This document shows, in pieces, positions 37,902 to 45,924 of a DNA stretch of 64,000 nucleotides. The position numbers and the translations under genes were made by a program. The first letter of the stretch is position 1; every line of letters starts with the position of its first letter. This DNA is from Bog-159 sp035499555 (GTDB taxonomy: Bacteria > Acidobacteriota > Terriglobia > Bryobacterales > Bryobacteraceae): positions 1 through 64,000 of the forward strand of contig DATJYO010000065.1 in assembly GCA_035499555.1 (NCBI GenBank). Direction: 5' to 3'. The notes beneath the pieces were generated by a model. It saw only the letters and a list, made by a program, of their open reading frames with translations, was not told the origin of the DNA and did no database searches.

Positions 37902-38558
37902 ATGGCACTTTTAGAGAGAGTATCCACATTGATTCGGGCGAATCTGAACGACCTGATCGACAAGGCCGAGGATCCGGAAAAGATGATCAAGCAGGTGATC
38001 CTGGACATGCAGAACCAACTGCTGCAGGTGAAGACGCAGGTGGCTATCGCCATCGCCGACCAGCACGTGCTCGAGAAAAAGCGGCAGGAAAACGAGGAGA
38101 AGACGGCGGAGTGGACCCACAAGGCGGAGATGGCCGTGGACAGAAAGCAGGACGATCTGGCCCGCGTGGCGCTGGAGCGTTCGGTGAGCTTCCGCCGGCT
38201 GGCCGACAGCTTCAAGCAGCAGGTGGCCGATCAACGGGTGCAGGTGGAGAACCTGAAGACCGCCCTGCAGAAGCTGGAGCTGAAACTGGCCGAGGCGCAG
38301 GCCAAGAAAGACGTGCTGATCGCGCAGCACCGCCGCGCGCGCGCCGCCACGAAGGCCACCGACGCGCAGTTTGCCACCAGCAACCATGCCACGGCAGCCA
38401 CCTTCGAGCGCATGCAGGACAAGGTCCGGCATAGCGAAGCGGTGAGCCAGGCCAAGACCGAACTGTTCAAGGACGACGTGGACGAGCAACTCGCGGCACT
38501 CGAAAAGGAAGACCAGATCGAGAAGATGCTCGCCGAAATGAAAGTGAAGCGCGGGTGA
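37902..38558 (+). CDS. pspA: Phage shock protein A homolog (PspA/IM30)
   Basis: 218 residues, typical length. Almost wholly coiled coil. The N-terminal amphipathic helix (MALLERVSTLIRANLNDLID) and the KAEDPEKMIKQVILDMQNQL segment match the PspA/IM30 family, ESCRT-III-like proteins that coat damaged inner membrane. AGGAGAAG lies before the ATG at 37902; a longer frame that reads through the hairpin is rejected. Fourth gene of the operon. Confidence 0.93.
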   Translation: MALLERVSTLIRANLNDLIDKAEDPEKMIKQVILDMQNQLLQVKTQVAIAIADQHVLEKKRQENEEKTAEWTHKAEMAVDRKQDDLARVALERSVSFRRLADSFKQQVADQRVQVENLKTALQKLELKLAEAQAKKDVLIAQHRRARAATKATDAQFATSNHATAATFERMQDKVRHSEAVSQAKTELFKDDVDEQLAALEKEDQIEKMLAEMKVKRG

Positions 38559-38567
38559 GGAGCGCAC

Positions 38568-38957
38568 ATGACGCCCCTGGAATTGTTGCTGCTTGTAGCG
38601 ATCGCCGCGCTGGTCTACCAGGAGATCTCCTGGCGGGACAAAGCGCGGCGCATCGAGGCCGATTTCGAGAAACGCCTGTCGACTGAAGTGGCCATGGCGT
38701 ACGAAGCCAGCCTGGCGGAGGGCGACGGGCCGGTGCGGGCGCTGACTTTTCAGGCCGAGAAGCAGGAGCCGCGCGGCCTGTTCCACGAAGTGACCAGGCA
38801 CCTGTTTATTGCGCTGGCCATGGACGGCGGACGGGTGAAGTACGCCGCCGGGGATCTGAACGAGAGGGAGCGGTTTTCGATTCCGCCGGAGATCCGGCGG
38901 GCGCTGGAAGAGTTTATGTCGCCGGCGCGGGAAGTGGCGATGGGAGCTGGGCGGTAG
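38568..38957 (+). CDS. Small membrane-anchored protein of the PspA-flotillin operon
   Basis: 129 residues. One N-terminal membrane helix (MTPLELLLLVAIAALVYQEI) followed by a short coiled coil (KARRIEADFEKRLSTEVAMA) and a polar C-terminal domain (LFHEVTRHLFIALAMDGGRV). No family recognised. It follows pspA by nine bases. Candidate membrane partner of PspA or flotillin. The frame and ribosome-binding GAGGAG at its start look real. Confidence 0.65.
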   Translation: MTPLELLLLVAIAALVYQEISWRDKARRIEADFEKRLSTEVAMAYEASLAEGDGPVRALTFQAEKQEPRGLFHEVTRHLFIALAMDGGRVKYAAGDLNERERFSIPPEIRRALEEFMSPAREVAMGAGR

Positions 38958-39032
38958 GCGGAGCCGCCCGGCCCGCACTCAGACGTCTCTCCGGGGTCCA
39001 ACCGCGGGCCGCCGTGACGTGACGCGCCAGCT

Positions 39033-40781
39033 TCATTTCACCGCCACGGTGATGTTGGCCTGGCTTCTGGCACTGCCCATCATGAGCACGAGCGGCTGTG
39101 GCCCCGAAGCCACCTGGGGAATCTGCACGTTCACCTGCATCACGCCGTTGACCAGTCCCGGCGCCGTTCCCGCATAGGCCACATAGGCGGACACCCCGCC
39201 GACAGTAGCTGTCGGGGTGATGACCTGGTTTTGGGCGTCCGTGGCGAGAGCGCCATCGATGCTGGTCCCGTCGGTCAACCCGCCGCCGGTCGCAAACACC
39301 TGCACGTAGCTGCCGACGGCTGCCGGATTGGAAGCCGTATTGACGCTGTAATCCTGGTTGAGGATGGCGCCCGGACCGGATCCGGAGGAGTTGAGCGCAA
39401 AGATGGCGGGAACGGCCTGGGTCACCGGCACGGTGACGGGAGTGGACTTGAGGCCGTTGAAGCTGTATTGAACCGTGGTAGTGTCGTGCCCCGCCACGGC
39501 GAACGGGACGACCGCGCTCGACTGGTTGACGAGCGCATAAATCAAAGGCGCGGCCTGGCCGTCGAAGAAAACCTGCACGTTGGCGAGCGAGTTGCTGAAC
39601 TTGCCGCCGGAGACTTGCGCCGGGGCCAGCACCGCCGGTCCGAAATTGGCTCCGAAGACGGTCACGATCTCACCGGGCGCCACCGCCCCGGCCTGGTAGC
39701 CGGCGGCGTTGACGATCCCGGCGGCGGATAACGAGGGCGGCGTGGTGGTGAGCGCTTCCTGGATCCCACTGTAGGCGGACTTGGGTTGATAGTGCGCGTC
39801 AAAAGGCAGCGCCGCGCCATAGCCCGGGAAGAAGCTGGGGACCCAGGAGTATTTATCCGTAAATCCCCACGTCTGGATGGCCGTGCAGCCCGGATACTTC
39901 ACGCACACGGCGACGATATCCCGATAACGCTGCTGCTGCGCGGCCAGGTCGCTCGCGGATGCGTTGCCGCTGGCATCCACGGGCAGGCGCACGTCGAGTT
40001 CGGTCAGGTGGACCTGCAGGCCGAGCGCGGTGAGGCGCGCGATATTGGCGTCCAGGCCGGCCGGCGAAACATAGCCGGGATCGGTGGTGATGTGGAGCTG
40101 CAGGCCGACCCCGTGGATGGGAACGCCGCGCTGCAACATGCCCTGCACCAGGCTGTACATGGCGTCGGACTTGGGGTTGTTGTCGGCGTCTTCCACGTTG
40201 TAATCGTTATAGAAGAGCAACGCATTGGGGTCGGCTGCGTGGGCCCAGAGGAAGGCCTGATCGATGTAGCCGGGGCCGGAGAGGCCGATGCCCGGCTGGT
40301 TGTACCAGATCGAGTCGCGCAGACCGCTGCCGTCGTCGGCCAGGGCCTCGTTGACCACGTCCCAGGCGAAGACCTTGCCCTTGAAGTGCTGTACCACGGT
40401 GGTGATGTAAGTCTGGAATAAGTTGTAGAGCTCGGTGGACGAGAAACCACCATTGGTCAGCCAGCTTGGATTGTTGGAATGCCAGCACAGATTGTGGCCC
40501 CGCAGCAGCATGCCGTTGGCTTGCGCGAAGCCGGCCAGGGTATCGCCCGGCGTGAAATCGAAGACGCCCTGAGCAGGCTCAATGGCTGCCCATTTCATTT
40601 CGGTTTCCGCCTCGATCATGCTGTATTGCTGAATCAGGGTCGCGGAGTAACTGGCATCGCCGGCGATGTAACTGGTGTCGACAGCCGTGCCCATCAGCAC
40701 GCCGCGCTGGCCTCCCGATTCGCCTAGCGTCTGGGCCGAGACCGCCGCGGCAATGCAGAGAAAGACTCCGAGTGAGCGCAT
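39033..40781 (-). CDS. Secreted GH10 endo-beta-1,4-xylanase with a Solibacter-type C-terminal domain
   Basis: 582 residues. Signal peptide MRSLGVFLCIAAAVSAQ. The GH10 barrel spans about residues 22-345; acid/base Glu145 is in WDVVNEALAD and the nucleophile Glu261 is in LQVHLTELDVRL. Other GH10 marks are GHNLCWHSNNPSWL and LLFYNDYNVED. From about 350 the sequence (GIVNAAGYQAGAVAPGEIVT, FGANFGPAVLAPAQ, PQPLVLMMGSARSQANITVA) fits the acidobacterial TIGR03437 C-terminal domain, an IPT-like secretion or attachment module. It degrades plant xylan outside the cell. A single-gene unit. Confidence 0.92.
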   Translation of the reverse strand: MRSLGVFLCIAAAVSAQTLGESGGQRGVLMGTAVDTSYIAGDASYSATLIQQYSMIEAETEMKWAAIEPAQGVFDFTPGDTLAGFAQANGMLLRGHNLCWHSNNPSWLTNGGFSSTELYNLFQTYITTVVQHFKGKVFAWDVVNEALADDGSGLRDSIWYNQPGIGLSGPGYIDQAFLWAHAADPNALLFYNDYNVEDADNNPKSDAMYSLVQGMLQRGVPIHGVGLQLHITTDPGYVSPAGLDANIARLTALGLQVHLTELDVRLPVDASGNASASDLAAQQQRYRDIVAVCVKYPGCTAIQTWGFTDKYSWVPSFFPGYGAALPFDAHYQPKSAYSGIQEALTTTPPSLSAAGIVNAAGYQAGAVAPGEIVTVFGANFGPAVLAPAQVSGGKFSNSLANVQVFFDGQAAPLIYALVNQSSAVVPFAVAGHDTTTVQYSFNGLKSTPVTVPVTQAVPAIFALNSSGSGPGAILNQDYSVNTASNPAAVGSYVQVFATGGGLTDGTSIDGALATDAQNQVITPTATVGGVSAYVAYAGTAPGLVNGVMQVNVQIPQVASGPQPLVLMMGSARSQANITVAVK

Positions 40782-40794
40782 CTGCCGCAGTTTA

Positions 40795-41568
40795 TCACTG
40801 CGTGCCGATGTTCGCCTGCAACCGCCGCATGCCGCGCAGCCAGCGATCGTAGTCGTCCGCTTTGCGGCGGAAATATTCGGCCACTTCCGGATGCGGCAGG
40901 ATCAGGAAACGTTCCTCGGCCAGACCGGCGATCACCGCGCCGGCGACCTGCTCGGGCTCCAGCGCGCCCTCCCGCAGGAAACGGCCGGGTCCGCCTTCGG
41001 CGTGCGCCAGCATATTCGTGCGGACGCCTTGCGGACAAAGGCACGACACCCGGATTCCACGTGCGCCGTAGGTGACTGCCAGCCATTCGGCGAAAGCTAC
41101 CGCCGCGTGCTTGGTCACGGCGTACGGCGCCGATCCGATCTGCGTCAGCAGCCCGGCGGCCGAGGCGGTTTGCAGGAAATAGCCTTCGCCCCGCGCCAGC
41201 ATCTGCGGCAGTACCGCCCGCGCGGCGTACACGTGGGCCATGAAGTTGATCTGCCAGATGCGCTGCCACTGGTCGTCGGGGGTATCGGGGCCGCCCTCCA
41301 GGATGATGCCCGCGTTGCAGCAGAACAGATCGATGGCGCCGAATGCGGCGGTCGACTCCCCGACCAGCCGCCGCACATCGGCCTCGCGGCTCACATCGGC
41401 GGCGACCGCCAGCCCGCCGATTTCGCCGGCCACGGTCTCGGCGCCGGCGCCATCCAGATCGGAGACCACCACGCCGCGGGCGCCTTCCGCGGCGAACCGG
41501 CGGCACAGAGCCCGGCCGATACCGCTGGCGCCGCCGGTCACCACCGCCACCTTATCCGCGAGCTTCAT
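40795..41568 (-). CDS. Short-chain dehydrogenase/reductase
   Basis: 257 residues. Classical SDR: TGGASGIGRA cofactor loop, DLDGAGAE after the second strand, NAGI motif, catalytic Ser in LQTASAAGLLTQIGSAPYAVTK with Tyr and Lys four apart. Asp after the second strand (VVSDLD) favours NAD. It overlaps the end of the acyl-CoA dehydrogenase gene by 17 bases, so probably part of the same fatty-acid or alcohol catabolic operon. Substrate unknown. Confidence 0.9.
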   Translation of the reverse strand: MKLADKVAVVTGGASGIGRALCRRFAAEGARGVVVSDLDGAGAETVAGEIGGLAVAADVSREADVRRLVGESTAAFGAIDLFCCNAGIILEGGPDTPDDQWQRIWQINFMAHVYAARAVLPQMLARGEGYFLQTASAAGLLTQIGSAPYAVTKHAAVAFAEWLAVTYGARGIRVSCLCPQGVRTNMLAHAEGGPGRFLREGALEPEQVAGAVIAGLAEERFLILPHPEVAEYFRRKADDYDRWLRGMRRLQANIGTQ

Positions 41569-42784
41569 GCGCGCGTGGTTCCGGGGTGTACTTCTTCAAT
41601 TCCATCTTGGCGACGGCTTCGCGATGCACCTCGTCGGGTCCGTCCGCCAGCCGCAGCGTGCGGGCGCCGGACCAGGCGCGGGCCAGAAAGAAATCGTCGC
41701 AGACGCCCGCGCCACCGTGGGCTTGAATGGCGCGGTCGATTACGCGCAGTGCCATGTTGGGCGCCACCACCTTGATCATGGCGATCTCCGCGCGCGCGGT
41801 CTTGTTGCCCGCCGTGTCCATCATGTAGGCGGCCTTCAGAGTCAGCAGGCGCGCCTGTTCGATCTCCATGCGCGAATCGGCGATGTCCGCGCGCAGGGTA
41901 CCGAATTCCGCCAGCGGGTGGCCGAACGCCACGCGGCACTGGGCCCGCCGGCACATGGCTTCGAGCGCCCGCTCGGCCAGTCCGATCAGGCGCATGCAGT
42001 GGTGGATGCGTCCCGGCCCCAGGCGGCCCTGCGCGATCTCGAATCCCCGTCCTTCGCCGAGCAGCATATTGGAGGCCGGCACACGGACATTGGCGAAGCT
42101 CACCTCGCCGTGGCCGTGCGGGGCATCGTCGTAGCCGAAGACCGGCAGCATGCGCTCGATGCTGACGCCCGGCGCGTCGAGCGGCACCAGGATCATGGAC
42201 TGCTGCTTGTGGCGCGGCGCGGCCGGATCGGTCTTGCCCATGAAGATGCCAATCTTGCAGCGTGGGTCGCCCGCGCCGGACGACCACCATTTACGGCCGT
42301 TCAGGATGTAATCGTCGCCGTCGCGGGTGATGCTGGCCTGGATGTTGGTGGCGTCGGAGGAGGCCACCTCCGGCTCGGTCATGAAGTAACAGGAGCGTAT
42401 GCGGCCTTCCAGCAGCGGCACCAGCCACTGCTGTTTCTGTTCGGCGCTGCCGTAACGCGCCAGCACCTCCATGTTACCGGTATCCGGCGCCGAGCAGTTG
42501 AACACCTCCGGCGCCATGACGGAACGCCCCATGATCTCGCACAGCGGCGCATATTCGAGATTCGTCAGGCCGGCGCCCCATTCGTGTTCCGGCAGGAAGA
42601 GGTTCCAGAGCCCGGCGGCGCGGGCCTTCGGCTTCAGTTCCTCGATGACAGGTACGGGCTGCCAACGGTCGCCCTCGGCGATCTGACGAAAGTAGCGGCG
42701 TTCGTTCGGGTAGATGTGGTCGTCCATGAAAGCGGCCAGTTGCCGCTGAAGTTCCTGGACCTTGGGGGAATGCTCAAACTGCAT
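41552..42784 (-). CDS. Acyl-CoA dehydrogenase
   Basis: 410 residues. FAD-dependent fold in the usual order: an N-terminal helical domain (FMDDHIYPNERRYFRQIAEG), a middle beta domain with SCYFMTEPEVASSDATNIQA and GRKWWSSGAGDPRC, and a C-terminal helical domain with IQAHGGAGVCDDFFLARAWS. It introduces the alpha-beta double bond in acyl-CoA. Related to the long-chain/ACAD10-like group by its middle motif. It lies between a histidine phosphatase and the overlapping SDR gene on one strand. Confidence 0.92.
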   Translation of the reverse strand: MQFEHSPKVQELQRQLAAFMDDHIYPNERRYFRQIAEGDRWQPVPVIEELKPKARAAGLWNLFLPEHEWGAGLTNLEYAPLCEIMGRSVMAPEVFNCSAPDTGNMEVLARYGSAEQKQQWLVPLLEGRIRSCYFMTEPEVASSDATNIQASITRDGDDYILNGRKWWSSGAGDPRCKIGIFMGKTDPAAPRHKQQSMILVPLDAPGVSIERMLPVFGYDDAPHGHGEVSFANVRVPASNMLLGEGRGFEIAQGRLGPGRIHHCMRLIGLAERALEAMCRRAQCRVAFGHPLAEFGTLRADIADSRMEIEQARLLTLKAAYMMDTAGNKTARAEIAMIKVVAPNMALRVIDRAIQAHGGAGVCDDFFLARAWSGARTLRLADGPDEVHREAVAKMELKKYTPEPRAHEARG

Positions 42785-42796
42785 TCCCGGATTGTC

Positions 42797-43384
42797 TCAC
42801 ACGTCGTTCAGGCAAACGACCGTAGCCCGGACGGCCCCGAAATCGATGGTGGTGACCGAAGCCGGATCGATTTGAATACGGCCGTAGAAGTCCAGCGGCA
42901 TGCCCAGGTAATGCAGCACGGCCGCCCGAATCACGTCGCCGTGGCTGAACACCGCCACGGTGGCATCCCGGTGCGCCGCGCCGATCCGTTCGAGCTCGGC
43001 GACCATGCGCGCCTGGGTTTCCAGCATCATCTCCCCGCCCGGGGCGCGCGCGCTGCCGCGGCACAGATTGAAGTGGTGCCAGGCGGGGTCGATATCCAGG
43101 TCGGCCATGGTTCGTCCCGTGAAGCGGCCGAAATCGACTTCCTTCAGGCCGGCGCGAATTTCAACGGTCAGGCCGCGGGCGGCGGCCAGAGGCGCCGCGG
43201 TCTCCATGGCGCGCTCCAGCGGGCTGCTGTAGATGGCCGCGATCGCCAGGCCGGTCAACCGTGCGGGCAGTGCGGCGGCCTGCGCACGTCCATGTTCGCT
43301 GAGCGAGACGCCCGGCAGCCAGCCGGCTATGGCGCGTCCGATATAATCGTGATGCGCATGACGGATGAGGAGTAAACGGGCCAC
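42797..43384 (-). CDS. Histidine phosphatase family protein
   Basis: 195 residues. Phosphoglycerate-mutase-like fold. The N-terminal catalytic motif LLIRHAHHDY has His following Arg (RHA), a variant of the RHG motif. The second His is in VAVFSHGDVIRA. It removes phosphate from small molecules or proteins; the exact substrate is not predictable. It lies 12 bases upstream of the acyl-CoA dehydrogenase gene on the same strand. Confidence 0.85.
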   Translation of the reverse strand: MARLLLIRHAHHDYIGRAIAGWLPGVSLSEHGRAQAAALPARLTGLAIAAIYSSPLERAMETAAPLAAARGLTVEIRAGLKEVDFGRFTGRTMADLDIDPAWHHFNLCRGSARAPGGEMMLETQARMVAELERIGAAHRDATVAVFSHGDVIRAAVLHYLGMPLDFYGRIQIDPASVTTIDFGAVRATVVCLNDV

Positions 43385-43461
43385 GTAATAGCCACGATTA
43401 TAACTGGCATGCCCGCGGCTGTTCTAACATAGAAATATACGCACCATTGAGGGCTCTTTTC

Positions 43462-45228
43462 ATGTCTTTGGAAGTGGACTACAACAAAACCTATGACGCA
43501 ATCGTAGTCGGCTCCGGCGCGGCGGGCGGTATGGCCGCGCACGTACTCACTTCGCACGGCGCCGAGGTGCTGCTGCTCGAAGCCGGCAAGCGCCTGGACA
43601 TCAACAGAGAACTGCGATCCATGGAGTGGCCGTACGACCATCCGCGGCGCGGCGACATGCCGCCGGATTCGCATGCGCTCTCCGGCCGCGAATACACCAT
43701 CCGCCAGCCGCCCTACGCCAAGGGGTCGAAGTACAAGCATGTCTACTCGTACGTCGAGGACGGCAACGGGTCGGATTACGCCAAGGACATCGTGGTGGAC
43801 GAGAAGGATCATCCGTACACCGGCACGCAGTACGCCTGGGTGCGGGCGCGGTGCCTGGGCGGTAAGACCAATATCTGGGGACGGCTGGCGCTGCGGCTTT
43901 CCGACTACGATTTCAAAGCCGCGTCGCGCGATGGCTACGGCGAAGACTGGCCCATCTCCTACGCGGATATCGAACCCTACTACGACAAAGTGGACCGCTA
44001 CCTGGGCATCTCGGGCCACAAGGAGAATCTGCCCTATCTGCCTGACGGCATCTTCCAGCGCGCGGTGCGGCTGAACCCGGCGGAAGCGCTCTTGCGCGAG
44101 AGCCTGCAGAAGTCCGGCCGCGTGCTGACGCCTTACCGGGCGGGCGTCACCACCGACGGCCTGGCGCACAACAAATACCGCAGCCGGTGTTACGGGCGCG
44201 GCGCCTGCGACCGCCGCGTGGGCGGCTGCGATATCCACGCGGCCTTCGATTCTCCCACGGGCCTGATCTTCCCGGCCATGGAGACGGGCAAACTGACCCT
44301 GCGCCCCAACGCCACGGTTCACGAGGTGACGGTCGATAAAGCCACCGGCAAGGCCAGCGGCGTCTCCTTCGTCGACACCGAGACGGGTACCACGTACACG
44401 GTGAAAGGCCGCTCCGTGCTGCTGGCGGCCTCTACGCTGGAATCGGCGCGGCTGATGCTGCTCTCGAAATCCAGCCAGCATCCGAACGGCATCGGAAACT
44501 CCAGCGGGCACGTGGGACATAATTTCTGCGAACACATCATGGGGCCGGGAGCCTACGGCCTGGTGAAGGACCTGGTCGGCAAGCCGCGCACGCTTGACGA
44601 CGGACGGCCCGGTTCCTTCTACCTGGCGCGCTTCCGCAACCTGACCGACCGGAATCCGAACTTCATCCGCGGCTATGGCTTCGAAGGCGGCAGCGGCTGC
44701 GGCATGTTCCCGGACAACGCCTACGGCACACCGGGATTTGGCTCGGCCTACAAGAAGACGGTGCGCGATTACGCGGGCGCGTTTATCGGCATGGGCGGAT
44801 TCGGCGAGATGCTGGCGCGCTACGAGAACTACGTGGATCTCGACCCGCAGGTGAAGGACCGCTGGGGCGTGCCGGTGCTCCGCTTCCACATCAAATTCGG
44901 CGACAACGAGAGGAAGATGGCCGCGGACATGGCCGCCACCGCGGGCGAGATGCTGCACGAAGCCGGGATCCAGGTGCTGAGCAAGAGCAGCGAACTGCTC
45001 ACCGAAGGCTATTCCATACACGAATTGGGAACCTCGCGCATGGGTACGGACCCGAAGAAGTCCGTGGTGAATCAGTTTCAGCAGGCGCACGACGTGAAAA
45101 ACCTGCTGGTGGTCGACGGCAGCACGCATGTCAGCGCATCGTGTCAGAATCCGACCTGGACCATCATGGCCCTGTGCTGGCGGTCGTGCGATCATCTGGC
45201 CGAAGAATTGAAAAGGGGGAATGTGTGA
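43462..45228 (+). CDS. GMC family FAD-dependent oxidoreductase (gluconate dehydrogenase large-subunit-like)
   Basis: 588 residues from MSLEVDYNKT, preceded by GAGGG at eight bases; a TTG five codons upstream is less likely. The FAD-binding loop is DAIVVGSGAAGGMAAHVL; GGKTNIWGRLALRL follows. The C-terminal catalytic region is SIHELGTSRMGTDP then THVSASCQNPTWTIMALCWR. It oxidises sugars or polyols. The small Tat subunit gene overlaps its stop by one base. The usual cytochrome c subunit is not adjacent. Confidence 0.92.
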   Translation: MSLEVDYNKTYDAIVVGSGAAGGMAAHVLTSHGAEVLLLEAGKRLDINRELRSMEWPYDHPRRGDMPPDSHALSGREYTIRQPPYAKGSKYKHVYSYVEDGNGSDYAKDIVVDEKDHPYTGTQYAWVRARCLGGKTNIWGRLALRLSDYDFKAASRDGYGEDWPISYADIEPYYDKVDRYLGISGHKENLPYLPDGIFQRAVRLNPAEALLRESLQKSGRVLTPYRAGVTTDGLAHNKYRSRCYGRGACDRRVGGCDIHAAFDSPTGLIFPAMETGKLTLRPNATVHEVTVDKATGKASGVSFVDTETGTTYTVKGRSVLLAASTLESARLMLLSKSSQHPNGIGNSSGHVGHNFCEHIMGPGAYGLVKDLVGKPRTLDDGRPGSFYLARFRNLTDRNPNFIRGYGFEGGSGCGMFPDNAYGTPGFGSAYKKTVRDYAGAFIGMGGFGEMLARYENYVDLDPQVKDRWGVPVLRFHIKFGDNERKMAADMAATAGEMLHEAGIQVLSKSSELLTEGYSIHELGTSRMGTDPKKSVVNQFQQAHDVKNLLVVDGSTHVSASCQNPTWTIMALCWRSCDHLAEELKRGNV

Positions 45229-45746
45229 TGGGTTGCGAATTCAACCGCCGGGATCTGATCCGCATCGGCGCGGGAGCCGTGCTGGCCGCGCCTGCGGCGT
45301 TGGCCCACGTGAACGGGCCGAAATTCTTCACGCCCGCGGAGTTCGCGCTGCTGGATGAATTGACGGAGATCATCATCCCCACCGACGAACACTCGCCGGG
45401 CGCACGAGCCGCCAAAGTCGCCGCCTACATCGATACGCGGGTAGCCGAGGCCTTCGAGGCCAGGGAGCGGGACGACTGGCGTCAAGGATTGAAACTCGTG
45501 GAGGAGCTTTCCCAGAAAATGAACGGCCGCGGCTTTCTGGAGTCCACGCCGGATGAGCGGGTCGCGCTGCTGCAACATATGGCCCGGAACGAAATGCACC
45601 CGAAAGCGCCGGAAGAAGTCTTCTTCCGGACCCTGAAACACGCCACCGCCCGCGCCTATTACACGTCGAAGATCGGCATCCACCAGGAGATGGAGTACAA
45701 GGGCAACGTCATGCTGCAGGAGTTCGTGGGTTACGAAGTGAAGTAG
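45228..45746 (+). CDS. Gluconate 2-dehydrogenase subunit 3 family protein
   Basis: 172 residues. Twin-arginine signal in FNRRDLIRIGAGAVLAAPAA. The body (FFTPAEFALLDELTEIIIPT, DEHSPGARAAKVAAYID) fits the gamma subunit that escorts the GMC large subunit through the Tat system. The start ATG overlaps the GMC stop (TGATG). A longer frame upstream is inside the GMC gene and is rejected. Confidence 0.9.
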   Translation: MGCEFNRRDLIRIGAGAVLAAPAALAHVNGPKFFTPAEFALLDELTEIIIPTDEHSPGARAAKVAAYIDTRVAEAFEARERDDWRQGLKLVEELSQKMNGRGFLESTPDERVALLQHMARNEMHPKAPEEVFFRTLKHATARAYYTSKIGIHQEMEYKGNVMLQEFVGYEVK

Positions 45747-45794
45747 GGCGCGGCATCTGTGCCGGCTGCTCACACCTGTGACTGTCCCGCCTCG

Positions 45795-45823
45795 TTGTAC
45801 CTATGCTTTGCATTGGCTAGAAT
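45795..45823 (+). promoter_or_regulatory. Probable promoter of the bamA-skp operon
   Basis: TTGTAC (45795-45800) and TAGAAT (45818-45823) are 17 bases apart, about 100 bases before the bamA start. The -10 matches five of six consensus bases; the -35 is a weaker match. The 178-bp intergenic region between the dehydrogenase and bamA holds no other gene. Confidence 0.5.
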
Positions 45824-45924
45824 GAACTTTTGTCCAATCTGCGATCTGGCATTTCGTCCAAGTGAAACTGTTTCCGGGAAGCCTACGTCTCCGTAACAGC
45901 GCAGAGTTAGAAAGGTATGCATTC

